Positions 44,343 to 57,025 are shown, numbered from the stretch's first letter. The stretch: 64,000 nucleotides of DNA from Piromyces finnis (GCA_002104945.1 MCFH01000006.1:372001-436000), one strand, 5' to 3'. Translations and numbers: made by a program. The notes: generated by a model not told the origin, from the letters alone.

Positions 44343-46251
44343 TTATGGAGAAAACCATGCTTCAATAGGAATTTCCGGTGATGTAATTTTATCACGATGT
44401 TCGTAAAGTTGACGGTAGGCACTTTTCATAGTAGATTCAGTACAACCACATACTTCAGCAACTTCCTTTGATGTTTTTTGATTCTTTGACATATGAGAAA
44501 CAAAGTAAAGACAGGCAGCAACCAAGGTAATTGGACTTTTACCACCCAAAGTACCTTCTCTATTAGCGTTTTGAGCAACTGTTCTAGCATATTTACAAAT
44601 ACTTTGTTCCATATTAAGTTGATTTCCAAAACGTTCAATGTAAGATTTAATCTTAGCATTACCAGAATCAGCCATCATAAATTCATTAATATCAATTTCT
44701 TCATTACTGTCCTTAGAGTCTTGAGTAATAAGAATTTCTTTTAAAAGTTTATAACAACGACCAATATCTTTTTTAGGTACCTTGGTTAAACTACTAATTT
44801 CATGAAGGGTACGTGGAACTTTATGTTGTTTACAAGCAATATAAAAACATGCGGCAATAATTGGGTCTTGCTTTTTACCTCTTAAAGATTTATTACCTTT
44901 AGCACGTTTATCTTCAGCTTTTTTATATAACTGTTTTGCAGTATCAGAAATAACTTTGGTAAGACCAATTCTATCTGCCATAGATTGAATTTCATTAAAT
45001 ACAGCTTTTATTTGTTTTTCTGATTTTTCATCTTGGACTTTATTCATTGTTCTATTTAATGCTTTTGAAGTACCTGAACCACCATCTCTTCTTGAAATAT
45101 TTGTTGATTCCAATTTTTGTTCCAATAATGGGTTTGATACACCACCTAATTACAATATATTATTTCATTTGGTATATAAATTATATTTATAACAGATTAT
45201 ATTAATTATTATCAATTATTATTCATTAAATTTAGTGGTAGCTTATATTATGAAGAATCATTATAATTATTAATAAAGGTACTTTAATATTTACCAACAC
45301 GAGATGGATCGTCATTTCCTTCATCACTATTAGAGAATGTACGCCATTCACTTCTGGTATCAATAATTCTATTACCAAGAACAAGTCCTAATATAATATT
45401 TAATACAAATCAATATCGACAATTATTATAAATTTTATTTTATTTACTCAAAAAATTAAATTTGAAATTTATAAATATCTTTTTCTCTTTCTTTCTTTCT
45501 TTTTTATTTTTTATTTTTTATTTTTATTTTTATTTTTTTCCATTTTATTATTCTAAAATTTTATTGTGTAATATTTTACATTTTAATATTGCTAGTGTAA
45601 CATTTTGAAATTTGAAATTTAAATTTCTTTTTAATTATGCTTTCTAATTATAAATTGATAGTATTATTGTTAGACCCTTATTAAATGTTAAAAATTGTAT
45701 TAATCATTGTTATAATAAATATAAACCATTTCATCATACTTATAAAATTTTAATTTCTTAAGAATTTATTGCTACAAAGCATATTAAAATAATATCATTT
45801 TGATAATTATATTATATTATATTTATATATATATTTTGAATTTTTTGAATTTTTTTTTTTTTCATTATATTATGCACAATTTTTCATTTTCCTTTAGTAT
45901 GTTTGAAAATAATTTTAAATTTCGTAATGATTTTCACGATTATTATTAATTTATTATAATATAATATTAATTGATTATTAACCCTTAACAATATATTATA
46001 TGTTTATAAATTTTATAAAAAAATATTTTATATTAAAAAAAAAAAGAAAAAAAAGAAGGAATTTGAAAAATTAAATAAAGTGGAGATAATAAAGATAATT
46101 AAAAATAATAAATTTAAAAATATTAAAATCAATATATACCACAATTTCCACAAATCATATCACCAGCAGCAAAGTTTTCTACGATATTTGGAATTGGATC
46201 TTTACAATCCTTACAGTATAATCTTAAATTTAAATCAACACCTTTACTCAT
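44343..46251 (-). CDS. SUA7: Transcription initiation factor TFIIB (335 aa, 3 exons)
   Basis: Minus-strand exons 46251-46140, 45387-45295 and 45145-44343, with GT-AG introns and matching phases. TFIIB bridges TBP on the promoter and RNA polymerase II in the nucleus and helps set the start site. The protein shows the N-terminal zinc ribbon (Cys13, Cys16, Cys34, Cys37), then [20 protein letters not shown] for the B-reader/linker, DDPSRVG, and two cyclin-like repeats (about 105-200 and 205-310) with SIC..A..VA and [17 protein letters not shown]. The length fits the family (yeast 345, human 316). The start ATG lies just before [13 protein letters not shown]. The gene is complete and undamaged. 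A 750-base intron separates exons 1 and 2, longer than others here. Confidence 0.97.
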
Positions 46252-47964
46252 ATTATTTTATTTTATTTTTTTCAAAAAAAAAAAAAAAAAAAAAACTTTT
46301 TATAACCTTCAAAATTTAATATAAAAAATAAACTTTTTCTTTTTAAAATAATTACTTTTTAATTATATCTAAATCGTCGTTATATTATATTTATTATTTT
46401 TACAAATGTTATTGTATTTTATCTGAAATATATGTTAATATTTTCTGAAATCAATAATAATACTATTAATAATAAATATTCAATTACTTTATCGTTATTA
46501 ATATATATTTACAAATTTTAATTTATTAATAAAAAAAACCAAAATTTCAATAAATTATTTTAATATTAAATTAAAAAATTTAAAAAAATTTTAAAAGCGC
46601 AGAATTTTAAAACTTAATATTTTAAATAAATTTAAAATATTAAGTTGATTGGATATTTTAAATCCAATCGTATAAGTAAATTACCAAGAAAATACGTTTT
46701 TCTAAACATTTCGAACAGTTATTTGCATTGTTGTTAGATATGTATCATTTAATTTTCTATTGATAAAATGCAGGTTATAGAATAATTAAAAAGATAATAA
46801 TAAAACTACAAGAGTTTATTTACTTATTTTTTTATTTATATAGCATGTCATGATTGTAAATATATAAAAGAGGTCTGTTTACTAAATACAATTATTAATT
46901 ATTTCGTTTATTCCCATTTATTATTCCATGAAATCAGCATATTAATTAATTATTTAACAAAGTTTATCCGCCAAATCTTCTTTAAAATTAAAGTTTAAAA
47001 ATGTTTAATAACTTTTTATTAAAATATTACAAACTAATTTCATAATATTTATTTATAAAAAAAAAAATTGCTATAATATTTAAATGTTTATTAGGTAATA
47101 TATATATCGATGAATATAATTTTAAATTACATATATCAATGTCTTTACTTCAATTATTATCATTATAATTGTGACTTTTTTTTTTTTTTTCAATAGTATC
47201 CATAATTTATTAGTATAAAAATAATCCTTTCAATAATACACCTTTAATAATACACCTTTAATGGAAGAATTATAATTTAAATAAATATTTAAAAACAATA
47301 TAATAACAGAACAATATATATTTTGGTTTAATTAAGGCTTTATTTTGATTTTTATAATTTGTATGATTAAGTGTGTGAGAAAAAAAAAATAGGTTTATAT
47401 TTGTACATAAATATCAACTATTCTTTTGTATATATTATTATGTAATATATTATTTCATTATGAATCTTAAATGAAAGAGTAAAATGTTTTTTTTTTTTGT
47501 TAAATCTATCATGAAAATGAAAATTATTTTTGTTTTTTTAAACATAAAAAAAAAAATAAATAAATAAAAAAAATTAAAATAATAATATTAAATAATGAAA
47601 ATTAGAATCTCATAGTTTTAATAAATTAAACAATTACAGGTAGACATTTATATTTGAAAAATATCTATCTTTTTTACTATAGTTTTTTTTTTTTTTTTTT
47701 TTTTTTTTTGGGTTATTCTTTTATAATGCTTAATTTATATATTTCTGAATTTTTAATTACTAATTTGTTTTATTCAATAAAGAAAATTAATTTGATTGAT
47801 ATATTAAAATGTGATGATGATGATGATATTTTTGTTTAATTAATATGCGTATATTTATTTTAATGATTGTATTTTCAATTTAATATGCGAATATTTAATT
47901 TAGTGTGTTATTTCTAATGTTTTAAATGTGATTAATTGTAGGTGTTGATTACTTATATATTAAA
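46252..47964. other. AT-rich spacer between TFIIB and FAD synthase
   Basis: It must hold the TFIIB promoter and the 3' end of the FAD synthase transcript. A short hairpin (GATTGGAT...ATCCAATC) lies near 46650-46672. No gene is seen. Confidence 0.65.
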
Positions 47965-49449
47965 TTAACGTATTGGGTTTGGTGAAGAAGATTTCCTTAT
48001 TCTACCCATTCTTTCTAAACTACCATCCTTTAATTTATAAGCTGGTTCATATTTTTCTTCATCGCTATCTGTTTCAATTTTTAATGCAGGGTTTTTTATA
48101 GTATTATTTGTTCCTCCCAATGAAGTATATCTTTTTATAAATAAAAATAAATTTTATTAGAATTAAAATACCTTTATATGGTAAAATTTTAAGTATATAA
48201 ATTTTTAATAATATAACTTGCATACCCTTGTTCATATAAACTACAATATGGAACGTTTAATCTTAATAAGAATGTCCATACATCGTTATAATCCCAATTT
48301 AAAATGGGTAATATTCTCATGAAATCTGGCCAACCTTTATCAGTTGGAGTAAATGGTTGTAAATGTTCTAATTATATAAAAATTATTAATTATTGAATAA
48401 TATATTTTTTTAAAAATTGTTTTGTAATTAATATAATAATCTACCTGAATATGGATCAGTACTACGAACACCAACAGATATAGCTTTCATATCTGTTCTT
48501 TGATCTAAGAAAGCCTTTAATGCATCTTTCATTGGTTCAGCAATTGATATTAAATCTAAATCATATCTATTATTTTTATTTTAAATAAAAAAATATAATA
48601 ATTTTTGATTATTATATATTTTTAAATTTTTATAGTTTTAGAAATTAGCTAAATAAAAGTTAATTACAAATCTTTTGCTTGTCGAATATATTCGTCAATT
48701 TCTGGGAAAGGATAGGCATTCATAATGTATACAGTTGGAATTCTAGGTAAATCTTCTTCAGGTGAAATTAATTCTGGGTGTCTTACTGCATATCTATATA
48801 AACCAATGGATAATAAATGAAGAAGTACAGTACAATCTTTGCCCCCATTAAAACTAAAGCCAAACACTCTTTAATAGTTTATTTAAATTATTTTATTAAA
48901 TGTTATTTATTAATATTTTTTAGGTTTTTAAACTTATCAATATTTTAAATTTGATTAATATATACCCATATCTTTCATATGCTTCATCTATAACATCAAC
49001 AGTTTCTCTTAGTTTTTCTGAAAATGTTGTATTCTCATTCATTAATTCTTCTACATCTTTATTAATAGTAGAATAAAATATTCTCCTTGTAAATAAATGT
49101 TGGTTATTTACCAATTTCTCTTTTGCTATTTCATTATTCTAATTATTAAACAAATTATTTAACAAGATACAATTATAAAATGTTATTAAAAATTTCCAAG
49201 ATTTCCCATTTATATTATTCTTCAAAAAAATACATCTTTATAACTATTTATATATACCAAATCATTAGCACAATCAAAAACTTCGGCTTTTGAACAGTGA
49301 GTGTTATGTAATTCAGAATGTGGATTACATACATTGGGTATATATAAATTATGTGTTATATTATTGTTACTAGCATTGAAAATTGGTTCAGTGTAGTTAC
49401 TTAATGGTACTGAAGATATTACCATATTTGTTTCTGTATGGATTGACAT
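47965..49449 (-). CDS. FAD1: FAD synthase (FMN adenylyltransferase), 331 aa, 6 exons
   Basis: Minus-strand exons 49449-49258, 49138-48966, 48868-48668, 48566-48445, 48367-48226 and 48130-47965, with GT-AG borders and phases that all agree. The enzyme joins FMN and ATP to make FAD and is expected in the cytosol. It belongs to the PAPS-reductase-like PP-loop ATPases: the loop [16 protein letters not shown] begins about residue 125. Other conserved blocks are [65 protein letters not shown] and NPAL. Yeast Fad1 has a similar length (306 aa). The N-terminal 60 residues are Asn/Ser/Thr-rich and not conserved; another start within exon 1 is possible. The gene appears intact. Confidence 0.95.
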
Positions 49450-51039
49450 ATGTTAATAGTTCAATTATTTAAAATATAATGTTATTTTAATTTTATATTT
49501 ACTTTTTATTATTATGAAGGTATATAAAAGTAAAATATAATAATATTTCTAATGTCCTTATTTTTCTTAATATATTTTTAATTTAAGAATTTATTATTAT
49601 ATATTTAAGAAAAATTTATAAAATAATATCTTTATCGAAACAAAGTGAAAATATTATCTATATATATATAAAAATTTAGGTATCCATATTATAGAATAAA
49701 AATAAAATAAAAAAACAACATTTATATATTTTTAATAAATTTTAAATATTAAAATGTTTATATATTTTCCTTTTTTTAAACAAGAATTTTATTATATTTT
49801 ATTTTTTTATTTTTTTTATATTTTTTATTTTTTTATATTATTTTTACCTTTTTCTCTAAAAAATGATGTAGGCTCAAATAATATACTTCAAATATAAAAT
49901 CTATTATTAAAAGATTATATATAATAACTTTGGAACTTAATAAAATATTTATGTATATGTATATTCTATTTTTTTTTTTTTTTTTTTTTTTACTACTTCT
50001 TTTTATTTATTAAAATTTTTGTATATTTTTTCTTTTATTTTTTATTTTATTAATTTTCTATAATATCATGAATGATTTTTATTTAACTTTTTTTTTTTTC
50101 TCACAAGATATTAATTCTATGTAATATTGATTATATAATTTAATAATCGTATTATTTAAATATTTATTTATTTATTCTGAACTTAAAAGTGGTTCTAAAA
50201 AATATATATATTTATATATATATATATATTATTATTATTATTATTATTAGCCTTTATGTTTTATATTTTAAATATTATTATTAATTTTTATTTCAAAAAG
50301 AAAGCAAAAAAAAAAAAAAAAAAAGATAAAATAATATATTTATATTATTACAAAATCAGTAATCCTTATATTATCATCAATAATGTGTGAATAATATAAA
50401 TATAATATGAATTTATTTGTAATATACAAATATATGTAAAAAAAACATAATTCTATTAATAATATGACTGAGTTTTATAAATATATATTAATATATTTTT
50501 ATATGTTGAAATATATTATTGAATAAATTTTAATATATTTTCAATAAATTTTATTAATATATATATATTTAGTTTAGATAAATTAACTTAATTTAATCAA
50601 TATAATACAATAATAATATATATAATACTATAGTACAAAAGGACAACCTATTAAATTTATTCATCATCTTATGACCTAGATATCACATATTCATTCCTTT
50701 TTTTAATTTATCTTCAAAAGGAATGAAAACCAATATTTTTAAAGTAAAATACATAAAAAATGAAAACATCAAGATCATTTATAATAATAGGACAGCGGAC
50801 AACTACTTATGAAATAGCTTAATAACTACGCATAAACAAATTTAATACACAAATTTTTACAGGATTAATAAAATTTTTAACAAATACTGCTTTTTTATAC
50901 AAAATAATTAACATAATTAACATTATGAAAAAAATTAACAATGCTTTACAATCTGCATTACAATTCTTAACAATTTACTCCATTATTATTTAAAAATAAT
51001 AAAAAAATTACTTTTTATAAAATTATACTAAATAAAAAT
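49450..51039. other. AT-rich spacer upstream of FAD synthase
   Basis: No protein gene. A 10-bp hairpin (CATTCCTTTT...AAAAGGAATG) lies near 50692-50726. The part 50640-50980 is slightly less AT-rich than average, but no RNA family was recognised. Confidence 0.6.
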
Positions 51040-51126
51040 GATATTTCAGAAGTAATATGATTCCGGTACAGCGTTTTTCTTCACAAAATAATTCGGAAGA
51101 GGGAGCTGATTTTTCATCACTATATC
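51040..51126 (-). ncRNA. Candidate C/D-box snoRNA, copy 1
   Basis: On the minus strand: box C TGATGA (51119-51114), a guide-like stretch AGCTCCCTCTT, a D'-like CCGA, a C'-like GTGAAGA and box D CTGA (51049-51046). GATAT before box C pairs with ATATC after box D. The guide stretch is complementary to the highly conserved 18S rRNA segment GAGAGGGAGC, allowing one G-U pair. A second copy 174 bases away keeps all boxes. The target is inferred, not tested. Confidence 0.75.
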
Positions 51127-51213
51127 ATAATTTATTTAGTTTTTTTTTTTTTAAAAAAGTTTACAAAGTAGTATATTTTACTATTCTAATAACTCTTTTT
51201 TAATATTTTTAAA

Positions 51214-51305
51214 GATATTTTTCAGAAGTAATATGATTCCGGAACAGCGTTTTTCCTCACAAAATAATTCGGAAGAGGGAGCTGATTTATCATCATTAAA
51301 ATATC
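51214..51305 (-). ncRNA. Candidate C/D-box snoRNA, copy 2
   Basis: Minus strand, with box C ATGATGA (TGATGA at 51295-51290), the same guide AGCTCCCTCTT, D'-like CCGA, C'-like GTGAGGA and box D CTGA (51225-51222). The closing stem is stronger than in copy 1: GATATTTT pairs perfectly with AAAATATC. The roughly 70-base core differs from copy 1 at only a few positions, while the DNA between the copies is unrelated, as expected for a duplicated RNA gene. Both lie on one strand and could be processed from one transcript. Confidence 0.78.
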
Positions 51306-53056
51306 TTTTACTATTATTATTTTTATTTTTATTAAAAATGATTTTAAATTATTTTATATTCATAATTTTAATCATCTTTTTTTTTTTTTACTTTTCTCTT
51401 TTTTTTACTCTACTATATCTATTTTTTTTTTTTTTTGAAGAGAGAAAACTTTTAAAATGTTTTTTTTATTATTTAAATATCTATCTTTTTTGAAAACCAA
51501 TCATAATTGAAGAATTTTTTTGAAATAGCAAATTATATTAATACATATTATTACATTGAACGTTGTAATATATAATAATGTATTTTATCAAAATAATATT
51601 ATATATTTAAAGCTTTATAATTATAATTATTTATCCCTTATATGTACATAATGAAAATCTTCTGGCTAAAAAATATAGCTAAATTTGTCAAAATCTGGGA
51701 TATATATTAATTCATAATGAAAGAAATAGAAAATAGCACTTTAAATAGCATTAGTAATAAATCTTATATAGAATTTTAGTAAATTCATTACAAAAAGTAA
51801 AATAAAAAAACCATTTGAAACAAATTTAATTTTTTGTATGTATGTATGTATGTATTGAAAATATTAAATTCTAAATATTGTATTACAAATAAATTAATAT
51901 TTAAAGTTAATTATATGGATGATACTTAATTTATTTAAAAAACATTTTTTTTTAGTGTGTAGATAAAGTAAATATAAAGATTTTCTGTTATATTAGCATA
52001 TATATACTATTATGATTTAATAGTAATGATGTAATTATAATAAAATAATACTATTTTCCTTTATTTTAATAAAATAATGCCAATAAAAATAAATTACATT
52101 GTATTTTTTTGAAACTAAAATTTAATCGAAGTTTTATAAAAAACTTTATATCTTTTAGTTATTTCATTATTAATTATTATTATATTAATTATTAATTATT
52201 ATTTGATTATAAAATTTATTATGGTTTATGGTTTATTTATATATAATATTAAATAATAAATTGAACTTAATATTAAATATTTAAATAATATATAATATTT
52301 AATATATTGAATTAAAAATAATATTTCTTGTAAAACATAGAAAGTAAAAACAAAAATTAATTATTATTCTTTCTTATTAATTATTTTATATTAAAAAAAA
52401 AAATAAAAGGATTTTAAAAGTAAAAATTAAAGATTCACCTTTTTTTTTCAAAGGTAAAAAAAAAAAAATATTTATTTTGCAAAAGTAAATGTTGTTCATA
52501 ATATTTCATCATTGTTAATATGTTGGAAACTGGGTATTTATTATCAAATAATGATTATAAAATCAAATGTTTTAAAGTATTAAAAAAGTAAACACATTTA
52601 TCTGAAAGTACAATAATAACAAAGGAAAAAAATTATTATTTTTCAATATTAAAATTAAACAATTAAACAATATAATTATTGAATTTCAAAATATTTATTA
52701 TAAGTAATATAATTCAAATTATATTAATTGAATAGATTAATTAAATTAATAAATGTCTTTAAAGTATTCAGTATTTACAATAAATATTATAAATTACAAT
52801 AAATTATTTATCATTATTAATAATATAATTGTTATTTTGTTTTGATTTTAAAGATTAAACTATTGATAAATGTAATTTTGCTCTTATACATATAAATGAA
52901 TTATTACTACTTTATCAATATTAATGTATATATATTATTTATAATTTATTAATTACGAATAAAATTGAAATATTTAAATAATATTTAAAATATTATATAA
53001 AAAAGCCTTATTCCATCATATATAAATATTTTGAATTGCCTTATTAAGAGATAAAA
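51306..53056. other. AT-rich spacer upstream of prephenate dehydrogenase
   Basis: No gene is seen. A run of TATG repeats lies near 51837-51853. The stretch presumably includes the prephenate dehydrogenase promoter. Confidence 0.65.
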
Positions 53057-55331
53057 ATGAATATTGAAAATGAAAAGGAGATAATCCAAATTGGAATTAT
53101 TGGTTTTGGTAAGAAATATTACATAACATTTTTAAAATTAAATAAATAAAATACTAATAGTAATCCATTATTTTATTTTATTTTTTTATAAACAATAATA
53201 TTTATTATGTATATTATAACAATATATTTTAATTAAACTTAACTTGAAAATAATCATAAATATATTATGTAAATAATTATATAAATAATGAAAAATGATG
53301 TTTTAAATTTATACAAAATTAAAAAAATAAAAAATAAAAAAATAGGTGATATGGGAAGACTTTATGCAAATAAATTTAATGAAGCAGGATGGAAAAAGTA
53401 ATAATCATATCATAGTCGTATCATGTCAATATTTATCATTATCATTAATGATTTTTCAAACTTTTTACTCATTATATTATTTCAACAAAATATATAAATA
53501 GTATTAATGTTTGTGATCTTCCAGAAAAGTATGAATCTTTAAGAGAACAATTTAAAGGTACAATATCTAAAAGAGTTATAATTTTTAAACCTAAAAAAAA
53601 AAAAAAAAAAAAAAAAAGAAAAAAAAAACAAAGACCAGAGATATAAATAATTTAATAATTATGAAATGAAATAAAATTTATATTTATAGATACAGGAATA
53701 AATGTATTAAGAGACGGTCACCAAGTATCTAGAATTAGTGATATAATATTTTATTCTGTCGAAGCTAAAAATATTGATGCAGTCGTTAAAGAATATGGAC
53801 CATGTAAATAAATATATTTTTAAATAGATATATTCATTTAACATTTATTATTTAATATAACTAATTAAAAAATAATAATAAATATGTTTCTTTTAATAAT
53901 CCAAATAATAATAATAATAATAATAATACAAAATTAATCCAGCAACAAAATTCAATGCTGTCGTTGGTGGACAGGTATATTTTTAAGCAAAAAAAATTAA
54001 TTTTTATATACAAATCAGAAATAATAATTGTTTTCTTTTTTTTTAAAAAAATAATAATAATAATTATATTCAAAAGACATCTATTAAAGAATTCGAAATT
54101 CTTGCATTCGAAAAATATTTACCAAAAGATGTTGATATTTTATGTTGTCATTCTATGCATGGACCAACGTAAATAAAATCAATTATTGAGTTATTAATAA
54201 ATCCATAGCAATAAATTTTGTATTAATCAATATATATTTATTTATTGTTGATATAACATTAAATTGATAAAAAATCACTTTTTATATTTTCAATAAAATA
54301 AGTGTAATGACAAAGGGCCAACCATTAGTAAATATCATCAATAATTTTAGACAAATTCAATTCATTATATTTCATTAAATTTAATGGTTTACATTATTAT
54401 GATAACTTTAAATTTTAAAGGTTATTATTAGACAAAGATGTAGTGATGAACATTTTGCTCTTGTAAATAGATTATTAGATTGTCTTCAATCTCAAAAAGT
54501 TATGTTATCATACTTAGAACATGATCAAATTACTGCTGATACCCAAGCCGTTACTCACTTAGCATTTATTAGGTATTTATTTTTTTATTACAAGTGTCAA
54601 ATATATATATATATATTAAATATGGAATTAAAAGTATTAATAAGAAACTTATTTAATTTTATTGTTTTTATTCAATTTAATGATAATTATTAATATAATT
54701 TATAATATAATTTATAATATAATTTGATTATTATTACTTAAAATATCCATAAAAAATTAAAAATATATACATGAAATAACAACAATAAATCAAAAAAAAA
54801 TAAATAAAAATAAACGTAGTATGGGAACAGCATGGAAGAGACAAGGAAAATTCCCTGTAAATATATATTATATATACAATAAATATTTTTATATTGGAAT
54901 AAAACAATAACTGGATATTTAATAAATAAATAAAAAAAATTGAGTTTTTATTAATCAAATTGATAAAAATCATCCTTATTATATATATAATTTATTTTAG
55001 TGGGAATCACCAAACTATGCTGGTGGTATTGAGAATGTTAAAGTCTTAATGACACTTCGTATTTATAATAATAAATGGCATGTTTATGCAGGTATTTTAA
55101 AATGAAATTATAGATATATATATACATATTTTAATTTCTAAATATATTTAATTTAATATGTTTATTATTGAAACCTAGGTTTAGCAATGATGAATCCAAG
55201 TGCCATGAGACAAGTCCATCAATTTTCAAAATCTGTTAACGAATTGTTTAAATTAATGATTCAAGAAAAGAGAGAAGAATTTATTAAAAGAATAAAAACT
55301 GTAATTATCAAATATTATCAATATCATTATC

Positions 55332-55373
<42 letters not shown>

Positions 55374-55615
55374 TATATATATATATATATCAGGCTGGTG
55401 AACAAGTATTTAGTGAACGTAATCATCAACATCGTCATATATTATTAGAAGATGATTTATTAGATAAATTCTCATTATCAATTATTCCAAAAGAACAAAG
55501 AAAACCAAACTCTCATTTATCCTTATTAGCCATGGTTGATTGTTGGCACACTTTAAATATTAATCCATACGATCATATGATATGTGAAACTCCTATATTT
55601 AGGTAATATTATTTA

Positions 55616-55655
<40 letters not shown>

Positions 55656-56026
55656 TTTTTACATAAGAGAAAATTTTTTTTCTCTTTTAATAAAAAAAAG
55701 AACATAATTATATTAATTCTATTATTTATTTACTTATTATTAATAATAGATTATTATTAGGTATTGCAGAATATCTATTTCGTAATGAAGACTTTTTGGA
55801 TGAAGCTATTGAAGCTGCTTTAACTGATATAAATATTCGTGCAGATGATCTTGAATATTGTTTATCTGCTACTATATGGGAAAATATTATTCATAATAAA
55901 GATATTGAACATTACAAGCAACAATTTGAGGAAGTATCAAACTTCTTTAAACATAGATTAGATGAAGCTAGTAGAGCTAGTTCTTCATTAATTTCAAAAA
56001 TTTCTGCAAACATTAGAAAAATATAA
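53057..56026 (+). CDS. TYR1: Prephenate dehydrogenase (436 aa, 13 exons)
   Basis: Exons: 53057-53108, 53346-53397, 53502-53557, 53690-53803, 53943-53974, 54077-54168, 54303-54327, 54421-54572, 54820-54856, 55001-55091, 55179-55300, 55394-55602 and 55750-56026. All junctions are GT-AG with consistent phases. The enzyme oxidatively decarboxylates prephenate to 4-hydroxyphenylpyruvate with NAD(P)+ for tyrosine synthesis in the cytosol. It has a Rossmann motif GIIGFGDMG (residues 13-21), then DGHQVSRISDIIFYSVEA, AVVGGQTS, KYLPKDVDILCCHSMHGP, EHDQITADTQAVTHLAF, NYAGGIENVKV and NSHLSLLAMVDCW...DPYDHMIC-type blocks typical of fungal Tyr1. The length agrees with yeast (about 450). Very small exons (25, 32 and 37 bases) are notable. 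Intron 11 could be retained in frame. Confidence 0.96.
55301..55393 (+). other. Stop-free 93-base intron with AAT repeat inside prephenate dehydrogenase gene
   Basis: GT-AG borders flank an intron whose removal joins the conserved sequence KRIKT to AGEQVF. Its length is a multiple of three and it has no in-frame stop, because its AAT run reads as about twelve Asn. Retention would insert 31 residues without breaking the frame. A further AAT run (55617-55652) lies in the next intron. Confidence 0.75.
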
Positions 56027-56394
56027 TTAACGTAGTTTCCCATATATAAATAGTAGATAAAAAAAAAGGATAAAGAAAAAGAAAGAAAAAATAAAAAAAA
56101 AAAAAAATCAAAGCCTTTGTTTTATTTTTATTTATATAAACTTTTTTTTTTATTTATTATTCTTTAGAAAAAAAAAAAAAAAAAACCCTAATTATATCAT
56201 ATTATTAAATATTGATTATTAAATAATAATGATAAAATTTAAAAAAAAAAAAAATAATAAATTTAAGCATTTAATAAAAATTATAAAAACTATATTCATA
56301 CATTAAAAAATTTTCTCTTTAAAAAAGATTTTTTTTACTTTTAATTTTTAAATTAAATTTAAATTTAATAATTTTTTTCGGAGACCAACAACAA
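56027..56394. other. AT-rich spacer, 3' of prephenate dehydrogenase
   Basis: Poly-A/T rich, no gene apparent. It contains the presumed 3' UTR of the plus-strand gene and the 3' flank of the minus-strand U12 RNA. Confidence 0.6.
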
Positions 56395-56554
56395 AAGCAG
56401 GTCACTTTATGAAGAGAATAAAGCATCCCGCTACTCGGCCAGCCTATACCCTTCAAAAATTAAAATATAGTTTATGATAGACAAAAGAATATCTACCATA
56501 ATGTCATTGGCGTCACCCAATGAAGTTATTATCCTTACTCATTAATTTGAGGCA
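56395..56554 (-). ncRNA. RNU12: U12 minor spliceosomal snRNA
   Basis: Read on the minus strand from 56554 the sequence starts TGCCTCAAATTAATGAGTAA and continues GGATAATAAC, matching 26 of 30 bases of the 5' end of human U12, including GTAAGGA, which pairs with the U12-type branch site. Stem-loop I (CATTGG, loop, CCAATG) holds the conserved TGACGCC. A 10-bp stem-loop II pairs TTATGGTAGA with TCTATCATAA. Then come an Sm site AATTTTTGA and a 3' stem-loop containing GCGGGATGC, also present in human U12, which closes with ACCTGC. The length (about 160) fits U12 (150 in human). Ends are approximate. A TATA-like run lies 40-50 bases upstream. Confidence 0.93.
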
Positions 56555-57025
56555 AACAGTTTAATTATTACTGCTGGACTTCACTTTATTTTATATAAAA
56601 CTTTAACTAAATAAACTATTTTAATTGTATTGAATTAAATTTTGTTGATTTTGATTGGTTAATATTATTTTTCATTATTCATATTTTAAAAATTAATTAA
56701 TTATTTATTTTCCCATAAAAAAAAACACTAATAAACTAAATTTTATTATGAATATATTTATTTTTTCAAGAAAAATATTATTTTTTAAATTTTCATTTTT
56801 ATTTCAATTAATTTATCATCATAAATATTAAATATATATAATTTTAAATATGAATTAAAAATTATTCTTTATATATTTTTACTTTAATTTTAAATAAAAG
56901 AAAAATTAAATAGATTAGTTTATTTAAAAATTTACTTTTTTTTTTTTATTTTATTTTTATATTTTTTTTTGAATTTTTTTGAATTTTTTTTATTAATACT
57001 TTATTTTTATTTCTTATTTTAAGAT
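56555..57025. other. AT-rich spacer between U12 and GH45 genes
   Basis: It holds the U12 promoter region (ACTGCTGGACTTCAC and a TATA-like stretch on the plus strand near 56570-56605) and the GH45 3' UTR. No other gene is seen. Confidence 0.6.

Noticed and set aside
50640-50800. Slightly GC-richer patch with ATGATGA on the minus strand
   Set aside because: No box D at suitable distance and no tRNA-like B box; left as unexplained spacer.
52533-52610. Possible C/D snoRNA (ATGATTA ... CTGA) on the plus strand
   Set aside because: Box C has a mismatch, no closing stem is present, and the spacer is plain AT sequence.
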